The notes under the pieces: model-generated
Seen by the model: the letters and a program-made list of their open reading frames with translations, nothing else
Database searches by the model: none
What the model was told of the DNA's origin: nothing
From: Singulisphaera acidiphila DSM 18658
GTDB lineage: Bacteria; Planctomycetota; Planctomycetia; Isosphaerales; Isosphaeraceae
Length of the DNA stretch: 64,000 bases
Reading direction: 5' to 3'
NCBI RefSeq assembly: GCF_000242455.2
Contig: NC_019892.1
Span: forward strand, 8,938,744 to 9,002,743
Made by a program: the position numbers and the translations under genes
Shown: in pieces, positions 17,574 to 25,849 of the stretch
How positions within the stretch are numbered: the first letter of the stretch is position 1
Layout: every line of letters begins with the position of its first letter

Positions 17574-18011
17574 ATGTCGGAGAACCGAAGCCAGAGCCAC
17601 GAGACCCAGGTCCGGGTGCGCTACGCCGAGACCGACCGGATGGGGCTGTTGCACCACGCCAACTACATCGTCTATTTCGAGATGGGTCGGACCGAACTGC
17701 TCCGGGAGCGGGGCGTCTCGTACCGCGACCTCGAAGACTCAGGGCACCTGCTCGTCGTCGTCGAGATCGGCTGCAAGTTCAAGAAGCCAGCCTATTACGA
17801 CGACCTGCTGACGATCCGGACGACAGTATCGCGCGTCACTCACGTCAAGGTCGTTCACCAGTACCAGGTCTTCCGCGACGGCATGCTCCTGGCCGAGGGG
17901 CATTCCACCCTGGCGTGCGTCGACCGGGAAGGCAAGCCGCAGGCTCTGCCCGACGTGATCCGGGCGGACGTCGACAACTCAAACGTCGCGAACCGGCTTG
18001 CCAAAGAATGA
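17574..18011 (+). CDS. YbgC/FadM-family acyl-CoA thioesterase (hotdog fold)
   Basis: 145 aa from ATG 17574. The signature RVRYAETDRMGLLHHANYIVYFEMGRTE-like start (residues 14-40) is diagnostic of the YbgC/4-hydroxybenzoyl-CoA thioesterase family, with the catalytic Asp in ETDRMG. These cytoplasmic enzymes hydrolyse short or medium acyl-CoA; in some bacteria YbgC works with the Tol-Pal system, but no tol genes are here. Its 3' end overlaps the convergent gene that ends at 17979 by 33 bp. Confidence 0.9.
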   Translation: MSENRSQSHETQVRVRYAETDRMGLLHHANYIVYFEMGRTELLRERGVSYRDLEDSGHLLVVVEIGCKFKKPAYYDDLLTIRTTVSRVTHVKVVHQYQVFRDGMLLAEGHSTLACVDREGKPQALPDVIRADVDNSNVANRLAKE

Positions 18012-18455
18012 CTCCGCCTCGGCCACGATCGCGTGAACTGCCACTTCTGCCTGGGCCTCGGAGACCCCGAGCAACTCGCGGGCGAGGTCGAGCTTACGGT
18101 GCTCCGACTCGGTGACGATCCGATCCGAAACGACGCGGCGGACCAGGAGGAGAAACTCCTCATGCTGAGCTTGGGCCACCCACTCGGGGTCAAGCTCCAG
18201 GGCGCGGGCCTCGTACATCAAGACGTCCCACTCCGGCTTTGAGGCGGGCAACTCGTCGAGAATCCGCTTGAGCTTCTTGTGCCACTGGGCACGGTCGTAT
18301 TGACCCGCCGAGGCGTGAGGAGCAGTCGAGCCCGCGTCCGCCCCCGACTCCTCAACGATCCCCCCCGGCCCAATCGCCCGAGGGATTGCCGACTCCTCGC
18401 TCGGAGATGCGGGGGCGGCGGTCAGAGCACGTCGCAACGTGTCGAGGAATCCCAT
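17979..18455 (-). CDS. Small protein with TerB-like C-terminal domain
   Basis: 158 aa from ATG 18455, preceded by GGGAGG. The opening MGFLDTLRRAL is an amphipathic helix. A low-complexity Ala/Ser/Glu/Gly stretch follows, then a helical domain whose acidic stretch SDRIVTESEHRKLDLARELLGVS and following AEVAVHAIVAEAE resemble the TerB/DjlA-type all-helical fold. The similarity is by eye and modest. Cytoplasmic location is likely. The 3' end overlaps the thioesterase gene. Confidence 0.62.
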   Translation of the reverse strand: MGFLDTLRRALTAAPASPSEESAIPRAIGPGGIVEESGADAGSTAPHASAGQYDRAQWHKKLKRILDELPASKPEWDVLMYEARALELDPEWVAQAQHEEFLLLVRRVVSDRIVTESEHRKLDLARELLGVSEAQAEVAVHAIVAEAESFFGKPVRDV

Positions 18456-18557
18456 CGGGCCTCCCTTGATTGAATCTCTCAATCGTCGATTTGACCCCGG
18501 CAACGAGGGAAGTGGGGTGCGACGGGTCCCGTACTCAAACCTATCGCACCCGTCAGG

Positions 18558-19484
18558 TCATTTCGATGCAGGGGCGTCCTCTTTGTCCTTCTTGAAGTGC
18601 TCGAAGACAACGCGGGCCACCTCGGCGCAAAGCCGGTTCCCCGCATTGTCAGCCACCCACCGTTTGTCCTCGTTCTCGTCGGTCATGACGCAGACAGCGA
18701 CCGGCCCCTGGCCGCATTCGATGATCCCGGCCGCGGTCTTCGAAGAGTCGACACTCCCTGTCTTGAACGCGATCTTCGTATCCGGGGGCAAGAATCGAGG
18801 AAACTTGTCCTTATCGTCACAGGCCCGCAAGTGTTTGAGCATCGCCTCGCTCGCTTCCTTGCTGACCAGTTCCCCTTTTTGCAGCGACTCGCAGAGGCGG
18901 ATCATTTCGGCGGCGGTCGTGCTGCCCAGGCCGAACTTCTTGCTTCGCTCGGGGAAGACCGACGTGTCGCGGCGGAAGACCTTGGAGTGGGCCTTGGTGT
19001 TCGGGTAACCCAGCTTCTCCATGAAGGCAGCAGTCGACCCAATCCCGATCTTGTCGAGCACCAGGTTCGTGGCAGTATTGTCGGAGTAGACGATCATAAG
19101 GTGAATAGCATCGACCAGCGGGAATTTCGCACCGGCCGAGAAATGATCCGTTAAGATCCCCGACCCGGGAACTTTGTCCGACTGCTTGAGCGTGAGCATC
19201 TCCCCCAGGTCGATCTTCTTCTCCTCCGCCTGGCGGTAGCTCTCAATCATGATCGGCAGCTTGATCAGGCTGGCCGTCGGCATCGGATCATCCTCGTGGT
19301 AGAGGAAGGATTCCCCTGTTTCGAGGTTTTTGATCGCAACGCTGACCTTCCCCTTGTGGGCCTGGATCAAAGGCTTCAGCCGCGACTCGAGCGTGGGTTC
19401 GTCGGCCGCTGCGAACGAAGCAAGCAATGTCAGGAAAGCGATCGCGCCAAGGGTTCCGGATAAATCAATGCGTGCAAAGGCCAT
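18558..19484 (-). CDS. Exported class A beta-lactamase-fold serine hydrolase
   Basis: 308 aa with a signal peptide ending near residue 27 (FAAADEP). The penicillin-recognising motifs are all present: SxxK as Ser72-Ala-Leu-Ile... Lys75 (TASLIK), SDN at 134-136, and KTG at 241-243. The omega-loop region, where class A beta-lactamases have the ExxLN glutamate used for deacylation, reads KVFRRDTSVFPERSKKF with no such motif. This argues for a periplasmic D,D-peptidase-like or other hydrolase rather than a true beta-lactamase. No regulator is adjacent. Confidence 0.85.
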   Translation of the reverse strand: MAFARIDLSGTLGAIAFLTLLASFAAADEPTLESRLKPLIQAHKGKVSVAIKNLETGESFLYHEDDPMPTASLIKLPIMIESYRQAEEKKIDLGEMLTLKQSDKVPGSGILTDHFSAGAKFPLVDAIHLMIVYSDNTATNLVLDKIGIGSTAAFMEKLGYPNTKAHSKVFRRDTSVFPERSKKFGLGSTTAAEMIRLCESLQKGELVSKEASEAMLKHLRACDDKDKFPRFLPPDTKIAFKTGSVDSSKTAAGIIECGQGPVAVCVMTDENEDKRWVADNAGNRLCAEVARVVFEHFKKDKEDAPASK

Positions 19485-19782
19485 GGTGATCGGTCTCGCA
19501 GGTGAAGTCGTCTCGAAAAAAAAAGAGGCTGGCGTCGGTCGTTCTCCCCACCCGGAGAAAATTGTCTCAGGTCGGCTGGTTTAATCCAAGAGGTTGGACC
19601 TCCCACCCTCCATGGCCAATGCCTCTTCAAGTGGGACAATACAAAAGATAGAAACATTAGGCATAAGAGCAAGACGACTCCGAGAAACGTCTCTTTTCGG
19701 CTTGGGGAGGGTCGGCTACGATACGGCCGGACCGATGGAGATCGGTCCCTACACATGGAGCCGACGACCTAGGAGATCAGGG

Positions 19783-20775
19783 ATGACGATCTACGACGTG
19801 GCAATGATTAGCGCGGTGATCGCGGGAGTCGTCTGGGGGTTCTGGAGAGGAATCACCTGGCAAGTGGCCAGCATTGCCTCGCTGGTGCTCGGCTATACGT
19901 CCTCGCGAACGCTCTCAGAGCAACTGGCCCCGCACTTCCCGGGCGAGCCGGTGGTGGCACGGGCGTTGTCGATGATCGTCATCTACGCCGCCGTCTCCGG
20001 CGGTGTCTTCCTGGTGGCCTGGATCGTGCGGGCGACCTTGCGAAAACTGCAATTCGAGGCCTTCGACCGCCACCTCGGCATGATGCTGGGTGCCGTTGAA
20101 GGGGCCTTGCTCGGTCTGATCGTGACCCTGTTCGTCGTCAGTCTTGCCCCACAGACGCGCGGCCCGATCTTTGCGAGTCCGACGGGAAAGCTGGTGGGGA
20201 ACGTCATGGAGACGCTTGGCCCGGTCTTGCCCAGTGAAGCGCGCCGGGTGCTCGCTCCGTTCTGGCATGACGTCGCTCCTGACACGGATAAGCTGGCCGA
20301 TGAGACCGAGAACGCTCCCCTGCCGGATCCGGAGCCGGCACCGGCCGCCCGCAGGCCGTTGTTGAGGGATCGCCTCGACAAGTCGAGGGCCGTCGATCGC
20401 TCGACGCCGCCGGCCGGCGACCTGATCGCGGGGGAGAAGGCGAAGCTCAGCCGTGCGATCACCGATGAAGTCGAAGGTGTGCGCGACCAGGCCCGCGAAG
20501 CGGCCCGCTCCCAACTGCAAGAGGTCGATCGCTCGAAATCGGTGATCGGTGACCTGATCGAGAAGAAGAAGGCCAAATACACCCGCGCAATCGTCGACGA
20601 AGTCAAGGGGGTGCGCGACCAGGCCCGTGATACGGCCCGCTCCAAGTTGAAGAGTGCCGATGACGCGACGCCGTCGCTGGGCGAACTCTTCGACAAGGGC
20701 GAAGAGAAAATCGGCCGCGCCATCGCTGACAAGATTGAAAAAGAGCTCCAGCAAGTGGGAACGAGTAAACGCTAA
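19783..20775 (+). CDS. CvpA-family membrane protein with repeated C-terminal helices
   Basis: 330 aa from ATG 19783 (AGGAGA six bases upstream). Residues 1-135 are a CvpA domain with four hydrophobic segments (MTIYDVAMISAVIAGVVWGF, then LGMMLGAVEGALLGLIVTLF). CvpA proteins are inner-membrane proteins linked to purine or colicin-related phenotypes and envelope stress; the molecular function is unclear. After a proline-rich linker, two and a half copies of a 41-residue helical unit follow, each with GDLI/GELF, K, RAI-DEVxGVRDQAR and AARSxL. Such a tail is not part of the standard family. The stop overlaps the next start by one base. Confidence 0.8.
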   Translation: MTIYDVAMISAVIAGVVWGFWRGITWQVASIASLVLGYTSSRTLSEQLAPHFPGEPVVARALSMIVIYAAVSGGVFLVAWIVRATLRKLQFEAFDRHLGMMLGAVEGALLGLIVTLFVVSLAPQTRGPIFASPTGKLVGNVMETLGPVLPSEARRVLAPFWHDVAPDTDKLADETENAPLPDPEPAPAARRPLLRDRLDKSRAVDRSTPPAGDLIAGEKAKLSRAITDEVEGVRDQAREAARSQLQEVDRSKSVIGDLIEKKKAKYTRAIVDEVKGVRDQARDTARSKLKSADDATPSLGELFDKGEEKIGRAIADKIEKELQQVGTSKR

Positions 20776-21014
20776 TGGTCGACCCGCTCAACGTCGGTGA
20801 TCGTGCGATCAATCTGACGCAAGTCCTCAAGCTCGCCAACTGGGTCATGCACGGGGGCGAGGCCAAGGCCTTGATCTCCGAAGGCATGGTCCGCGTCAAC
20901 GGTGAGGTTGAGCTCCGCAAACGAAGGAAGATGGCCCTTGGCGACCGGGTCGAGATGGAAGACGGCCGGTCGCTGATCCTCGTCAACGAGCCAAGTCCTC
21001 CACCCTCTTCCTGA
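20775..21014 (+). CDS. S4-domain RNA-binding protein (YbcJ/YaaA type)
   Basis: 79 aa. The pattern INLTQVLKLANWVMHGGEAKALISEG followed by VRVNGEVELRKRRKMALGDRVE is a single S4 RNA-binding domain; similar stand-alone proteins bind structured RNA, often ribosomal. The ATG overlaps the stop of the CvpA gene (TAATG), so the two are translationally coupled and probably one operon. Confidence 0.9.
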   Translation: MVDPLNVGDRAINLTQVLKLANWVMHGGEAKALISEGMVRVNGEVELRKRRKMALGDRVEMEDGRSLILVNEPSPPPSS

Positions 21015-21306
21015 GCCCGTTTGCGGCCGTAGGGTCATACCACCCTCTGGCTGTGGTAACCGTGGCACGAAGGGAGAGGCTCCAGCTCATCGACGCTCAC
21101 GCCCCCAAATCAAGGGCGTGAGCAAGCCTGGACTCGCCCCTCTGCCCACTTCGGGCGATCTTCGCTACAATCGATCTGCTTGTGATGCAATGGGGCCCAC
21201 CGGACCTCGTTGTGGAGGCGATCGGACGGCGATTCCTCTCCCCTCCGCGCCGCGGATCCCGACGTACAAGTCTTTTCGTAATCGGCGTCTTGATGAGAGG
21301 AAGACA

Positions 21307-22686
21307 ATGAAGCGAATCGGTATCCTCACAGCGGGGGGTGATACCCCTGCGCTTAACGCAACGATTGCCGGAGCGGTCCAGCGAGCGAACCAGGCTCGCG
21401 TGGAAGTGTTCGGCATCATCAAAGGATTTAGCGGCCTGCTGAATCCGCAAGTCCCCCACGTTCACCTCAACCCCCTCTTCCAGGCGATCCCCGAGCTGGA
21501 TCCAACCCGCGGAGGAACGATCCTAGGTGCATCGCGCGACTACGTTGACTCCGCCGACACCGAGACGATCGGGCGGGTGGCCGAACGGCTCAAGCAGCTC
21601 AAGGTCGATGGCCTGGTCTGTGTCGGCGGCGACGGCACGCTCAACGGCATGCAGCCGCTCAGCAATCACCTGCCGGTCGTCCTGGCCCCCAAAACCATCG
21701 ACAACGACCTCGGGCTCAACTATTCCAACGAGGCGAGCGATTGGTATCGCGAGCCGGACAGCAGCCACCCCAAGGGCTACGTCACGAAGAAACGGCCCGA
21801 GCGTGCGTTCGGTCTGGACGACATGATCAACTACGTCACGCCGGGCTTCGCCACCGCCGTGTACGTCTCGTCGCTCAGCGTCCAGCGGATCCGGACCACG
21901 GCCGAGAGCCACCGGCGAATCGCCATCATCGAGGTGATGGGGCGCGACTGCGGCATGATCTCGCTGGCCACCGCCTACGGTCAGCCCGATATCATCCTCG
22001 TCCCCGAGTCACCCGTCGAAGCAGGCCCCTTGGTAGATCAGGTACACGCCGTCCTCGACGTCCAGAAACACGCCGTCCTCTGCGTCTCCGAAGGAATCGT
22101 CGACACCCAGGGACAAATCCTCGGCGCCATGAGCGCCAGCCAGGACCCGGCCGGCAATATCCAGTACACGGGAGCCGCCCAGGCGGTCAAGCGCCTCCTC
22201 GTCGATCAGATCGGCGATGCCTTCTTCACCCGCCAGCGTCGGAACGAAAGCGCCAACGCCGCGATCTTCGTCCGCAAGATCGGCCACACCCAGCGCGGCG
22301 GACGACCGATCCTCTTCGACCGGTTCTACGCGTCGCAGCTCGGCGGCAAGGCCGTTGAACTGCTCCTCCAAGGGCTCCATAACTGCGTGGCCACCCTGCA
22401 ATACCGCAACGGCGGTTTCGTCCTCGACAGCATCGACGCCAACAAGCTGCGTGACCACTGGGGCAACATCCACGCACGCCCCCTCTCCCCCAGCTTCTAC
22501 GACCCCACGCGTTTCCAACCCTCCGCCAAAGGGATCGAGTACCTGCGGACCATCTTCAATCACGCCCTCGGCGTCGACGACATCGAGTCCATGCGAACCA
22601 TCTTCGACACCGGCAACCTGATCCATCCCTACGACTCGGTCAACGTCGACATCACCAAGCGGATTCTCCGCGTCGACCCCTCCTGA
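21307..22686 (+). CDS. pfkA: 6-phosphofructokinase (group with Gly/Lys active-site pair)
   Basis: 459 aa from ATG 21307 with GAGGAAG upstream. It phosphorylates fructose 6-phosphate in glycolysis. Visible motifs are ILTAGGDTPALNA (phosphate loop), VCVGGDGTLNG, PKTIDNDLG (catalytic TIDND), and MGRDCGMISLA. The residues that discriminate the phosphoryl donor read Gly (GGDG) and Lys (PKTIDND). PPi-dependent enzymes have Asp/Lys and classical ATP enzymes Gly/Gly, so this mixed pair points to the long, ATP-using group seen also in plants and trypanosomes. The donor needs testing. Confidence 0.9.
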   Translation: MKRIGILTAGGDTPALNATIAGAVQRANQARVEVFGIIKGFSGLLNPQVPHVHLNPLFQAIPELDPTRGGTILGASRDYVDSADTETIGRVAERLKQLKVDGLVCVGGDGTLNGMQPLSNHLPVVLAPKTIDNDLGLNYSNEASDWYREPDSSHPKGYVTKKRPERAFGLDDMINYVTPGFATAVYVSSLSVQRIRTTAESHRRIAIIEVMGRDCGMISLATAYGQPDIILVPESPVEAGPLVDQVHAVLDVQKHAVLCVSEGIVDTQGQILGAMSASQDPAGNIQYTGAAQAVKRLLVDQIGDAFFTRQRRNESANAAIFVRKIGHTQRGGRPILFDRFYASQLGGKAVELLLQGLHNCVATLQYRNGGFVLDSIDANKLRDHWGNIHARPLSPSFYDPTRFQPSAKGIEYLRTIFNHALGVDDIESMRTIFDTGNLIHPYDSVNVDITKRILRVDPS

Positions 22687-22690
22687 AAAA

Positions 22691-22814
22691 AGGACAAAGG
22701 AAATTTCGCTCGCCCAAAAGGCGAGCGGATCGCCTCCTGTCTTTTTGTGATGCGACGCCAAAGATCAAAAAAGCAAAGACAGGGAGCGATCCGCTCCCCG
22801 CTCGCCTCAGAAGG
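22691..22814. repeat. Dispersed palindromic repeat, inverted pair (copies 2a and 2b)
   Basis: Two copies face each other. Copy 2a at about 22691-22747 (minus sense: AAGACAGGAGGCGATCCGCT) and copy 2b at 22775-22814 (plus sense: AAAGACAGGGAGCGATCCGC) can pair into a long hairpin with an A/T-rich middle. It sits just after the phosphofructokinase stop. Related copies lie at 10909-10959 and 39382-39420. Confidence 0.65.
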
Positions 22815-22967
22815 GAATCCGCTGTTTGATAAAGCGCAGCCTCCTGCCAAAATCCTACTATCTTGCCAGTTCGTGGTTCTTTTGCCAGAGTTGGCGCGCC
22901 TCTTGCTTCTGGTGGGGGGACGTTCGTTTCCCAAGGGATCGGATCACATTGCGCTTTGAGGTGTCTC

Positions 22968-23984
22968 TTGCCATTTGAAATTGCGCCGGGAGTCAGGCCG
23001 AAACGGCTGACGATCGAGAGGGCCTCAGCACCGCAGGAAACCGAGACGGAAACGCTGGCGGAAGCGGTTCGCCTCGGACTCGACGCCCGACCGAGGACGC
23101 TCCCCTGGACCTACTTCTACGACGAGGTCGGCTCGCAACTCTTCGAAGCGATCTGCGCGTTGCCTGAGTACTACCTGACGCGCACGGAGGACGCGATCCT
23201 TCGCGAGCACGCGGACGAGATGGTGGCCGGTTGGTCGCGGGATCCCGCGATGATCGAGCTCGGCAGCGGCAGCTCCTCAAAAACAAGGTGGTTGATAGCG
23301 GCGGCCATAAACCGTTACAGTAAACTACACTACGTCCCAATCGACGTCTCGCCGGCCCCCTTGATCGAGTCGGCCCAAGCCCTGGTCCGCCACTTCTCGG
23401 CAGTTCGCGTGACCGGCTACGTAGCCAACTACCGCGATGCCCTGGCGACCCTCCCCGAGCGGATTCCAGGCCCCCGGCTCTGGGTCTTCCTCGGCTCGAG
23501 CCTGGGCAACTACGCCGCCGACGAGGCCTGTGAGCTACTCACCCAGGTGGCTGCGGCCATGGGTGAGGACGACCGCCTGCTGCTCGGCACCGACCTGGCC
23601 AAGGACGCGGCGACCCTTGAAGCCGCCTACGATGATGCTGCGGGGATCACCGCACGGTTCAACCTGAACCTCTTAACGCGAATCAACCGCGAGCTCGGGG
23701 CCGACTTCGACCTCGATCGGTTTGCCCACCGCGCGGTCTATCGGCCCGATCTCGGCCGGGTCGAGATGCATCTCGTCAGCCGGGTAGCGCAAACTGTCCG
23801 AATCCCAGGGGCCGCGCTCACGGTCGATTTCGCCGCCGGGGAAATGATCCACACCGAAAATTCGCACAAGTATTCCCTCGACGGCCTCGCCGATTTGGCC
23901 GATCGGGCCGGATTCGCTGAAGAGGCGACCTGGACCGACCGCCAGGGGCTCTTCCGCGTCCAGCGCTGGCGGCTGCGAGACTGA
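22968..23984 (+). CDS. egtD: EgtD-like L-histidine N-alpha-methyltransferase
   Basis: About 338 aa. The best start is TTG 22968 (GAGG eight to eleven bases upstream); no in-frame ATG is near the homologous region. The fold is a SAM methyltransferase of the EgtD family: TYFYDEVGSQLFEAICALPEYYLTR is the N-terminal hallmark, followed by IELGSGSSSKTR (SAM site) and VFLGSSLGN. EgtD trimethylates histidine to hercynine, the first step of ergothioneine synthesis. No EgtB or EgtE gene is seen in the window, so hercynine itself or a remote partner gene is possible. Confidence 0.88.
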   Translation: MPFEIAPGVRPKRLTIERASAPQETETETLAEAVRLGLDARPRTLPWTYFYDEVGSQLFEAICALPEYYLTRTEDAILREHADEMVAGWSRDPAMIELGSGSSSKTRWLIAAAINRYSKLHYVPIDVSPAPLIESAQALVRHFSAVRVTGYVANYRDALATLPERIPGPRLWVFLGSSLGNYAADEACELLTQVAAAMGEDDRLLLGTDLAKDAATLEAAYDDAAGITARFNLNLLTRINRELGADFDLDRFAHRAVYRPDLGRVEMHLVSRVAQTVRIPGAALTVDFAAGEMIHTENSHKYSLDGLADLADRAGFAEEATWTDRQGLFRVQRWRLRD

Positions 23985-24194
23985 CGGCCCTTCAACCCCC
24001 TCTGCCACGGAAATCGTCGCGATTCAAGGCCAACTGAGGTCGATTCACAGCCGGCGGCCGGGCTATAGTATGCACATTCCGCATTCGGGCGATCGGGAAT
24101 CGGGACAATCACGAAGGGGGACGCCATGCCCCCCTTTTCGTCTTTCAGGGGTCACCTGGGAGAGTCCCTCCCGCACCACCAAGAGCCTTGCGAC

Positions 24195-25049
24195 ATGAGC
24201 AGTTACGTCGTTCGCTACGGCCAGATGCGTTTCCTCGGCGAGTTCACGGGCATGGCCGGCCTGGAGCATCCTCGCGGCCAGCGCGTGGTGCTCCGGAGCG
24301 ATCGCGGCACAGAGATCGGGGAAGTGCTCGGCCCCGCGACCGACCGAACAGCCGCGTTTCTGGAGAATCCGTATCGGGGCGAGATCATCCGGACAGCCGC
24401 GCCCGAGGATCTCGAGGCGGAATCCAAGCTTCCCGAGTGGCGTGAAGCCGGGTTTGCCGCCTGTCGCGAATTCATCGCCAAACGACGGCTCCAGATGGAC
24501 CTGATCGACGTCGAGATGATCTTCGGCCGCGAGCGCATCGTTTTCTACTACCTGTCGGAGAAGCGAGTCGACTTCCGCGACCTGGTCAAAGACCTGGCCC
24601 GGACGCTGCAAACCCGGATCGAGATGCGCCAGATCGGCGTCCGCGACGAGGCCAAGCTCCTGGCCGACTATGGCGACTGCGGCAAGCCGGTCTGCTGCAA
24701 TACCCACCTCTCTCGGATGCCGCCCGTCTCGATGCGAATGGCGAAGATTCAAAAAACCACGCTAGACCCCTCGAAGATTTCAGGACGCTGTGGTAGGCTT
24801 AAGTGCTGCTTACGGTACGAGTTTGATACTTACCAAGCCCTCGAGCACGAATTGCCGGCCGTCGGCTCGAAGGTTGTTACCCATCGTGGTCAGGGCCGGG
24901 TTTTGGCTCTGGAAGTTCTTGCCCAGAAAGTGGTTGTCGAGTTCGAAGACCGTCGCCGGATCGTCGTTTCCTCCGACGAGATCCTCGGTGTCGAGAAGTC
25001 GAAGGCGCGGCCCCTCAAGGATGAGGACGACGATCGCATTGAACCTTGA
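24195..25049 (+). CDS. PSP1/RicT-family protein
   Basis: 284 aa from ATG 24195. The PSP1 domain (about 25-200) starts VVRYGQMRFLGEF and includes DRGTEIGEVLG and EKRVDFRDLVKDLA. The cysteine-rich section DYGDCGKPVCCN and RCGRLKCCLRYE matches the RicT/YaaT family, where cysteines hold iron-sulfur clusters in a complex that aids RNase Y processing in Bacillus. The C-terminal 60 residues form a small barrel-like domain. It is followed 36 bp downstream by a Minf_1886-family gene, so the two are probably co-transcribed. Confidence 0.88.
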   Translation: MSSYVVRYGQMRFLGEFTGMAGLEHPRGQRVVLRSDRGTEIGEVLGPATDRTAAFLENPYRGEIIRTAAPEDLEAESKLPEWREAGFAACREFIAKRRLQMDLIDVEMIFGRERIVFYYLSEKRVDFRDLVKDLARTLQTRIEMRQIGVRDEAKLLADYGDCGKPVCCNTHLSRMPPVSMRMAKIQKTTLDPSKISGRCGRLKCCLRYEFDTYQALEHELPAVGSKVVTHRGQGRVLALEVLAQKVVVEFEDRRRIVVSSDEILGVEKSKARPLKDEDDDRIEP

Positions 25050-25085
25050 CCTGTTCTTGCGACCAGAGCCATGGGGGGCGTTCTC

Positions 25086-25514
25086 ATGAGCCTTCGCGAT
25101 GATCTGGCCGAGGTCCTTTCTCGTGACCCTCGGTATCCCATCCAGGCGTATGCCTTCGTTCTCGAAGCGCTAGAATCCACCAAGATCGACAAGAAGAAAT
25201 CGCGAGCACGGGTCCAACCCCGTGGCAAAGCCCCGAAAAAAGGGCTGGCCGCGTCGCGTCACGTCACCGGACGCGAACTCTGCGAGGGGGCGCGCCGCCT
25301 GGCACTCGACCATTACGGACTCATGGCCATCTCCGTCCTCGCCCTCTGGAATATCCGGTCGACTTCCGATATCGGCGAAATCGTTTATAACCTGATCGCC
25401 TCGGGCGACCTTGAGAAGACTCCGACCGACTCGCGTGCAGACTTCGATAACGTGTTTACATTCGACGAAGCCCTGAGACGTAATTACGTCATGGCGCTCG
25501 ACGAGGTGGCCTGA
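25086..25514 (+). CDS. Minf_1886-family protein, function unknown
   Basis: 142 aa from ATG 25086. The sequence RDPRYPIQAYAFVLEAL, then HVTGRELCEGARRLALDHYGLMAISVLALWNIRST (residues 57-92) and GEIVYNLIASG is the conserved core of the Minf_1886 family found in Planctomycetes and Verrucomicrobia. No catalytic motif or membrane segment is visible. Its linkage to the PSP1 gene is frequent in the phylum as far as I know. Confidence 0.82.
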   Translation: MSLRDDLAEVLSRDPRYPIQAYAFVLEALESTKIDKKKSRARVQPRGKAPKKGLAASRHVTGRELCEGARRLALDHYGLMAISVLALWNIRSTSDIGEIVYNLIASGDLEKTPTDSRADFDNVFTFDEALRRNYVMALDEVA

Positions 25515-25626
25515 AAACGGAGCCCTCTTCGTCGGGTGGCCACGGCTCAACAGGCCTTTTCTTGGCCTGGAGACGGGAACGGCTCGCGTCCTCTTCACGC
25601 TCAAAAACCAGAACGGGATTCATGTA

Positions 25627-25761
25627 ATGGACGCTCGCCGTCGAAGATTCATGGCGGCCCTCTTGGTCTTCCTGATCTGGGTCGGAAGCCTAACCGTACT
25701 GGCAGCCAAGTCAGGACGCCGGCCGATGCCCCGCCCTGCCCCGCCCGTCGTCCCCCGCTAA
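25627..25761 (+). CDS. Possible 44-aa membrane peptide
   Basis: ATG 25627 opens a 44-codon frame: MDARRRRFMAALLVFLIWVG, then SLTVLAAKSG and a Pro/Arg tail (PMPRPAPPVVPR). The arginine-rich start followed by one hydrophobic helix is a plausible single-pass membrane peptide or an uncleaved signal. The ribosome site is weak (GGGA). It fills the gap between Minf_1886 and the methyltransferase gene. Proline-rich GC-rich DNA can produce such frames by chance. Confidence 0.4.
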   Translation: MDARRRRFMAALLVFLIWVGSLTVLAAKSGRRPMPRPAPPVVPR

Positions 25762-25849
25762 AATCTTGCCTTTGTTTGCTTGATTCATGCCGGCCGGCCA
25801 TCCAGGACGCTACGACCAAATCTAGAAGAGAGGGAGCGGCCTCGTTCAT

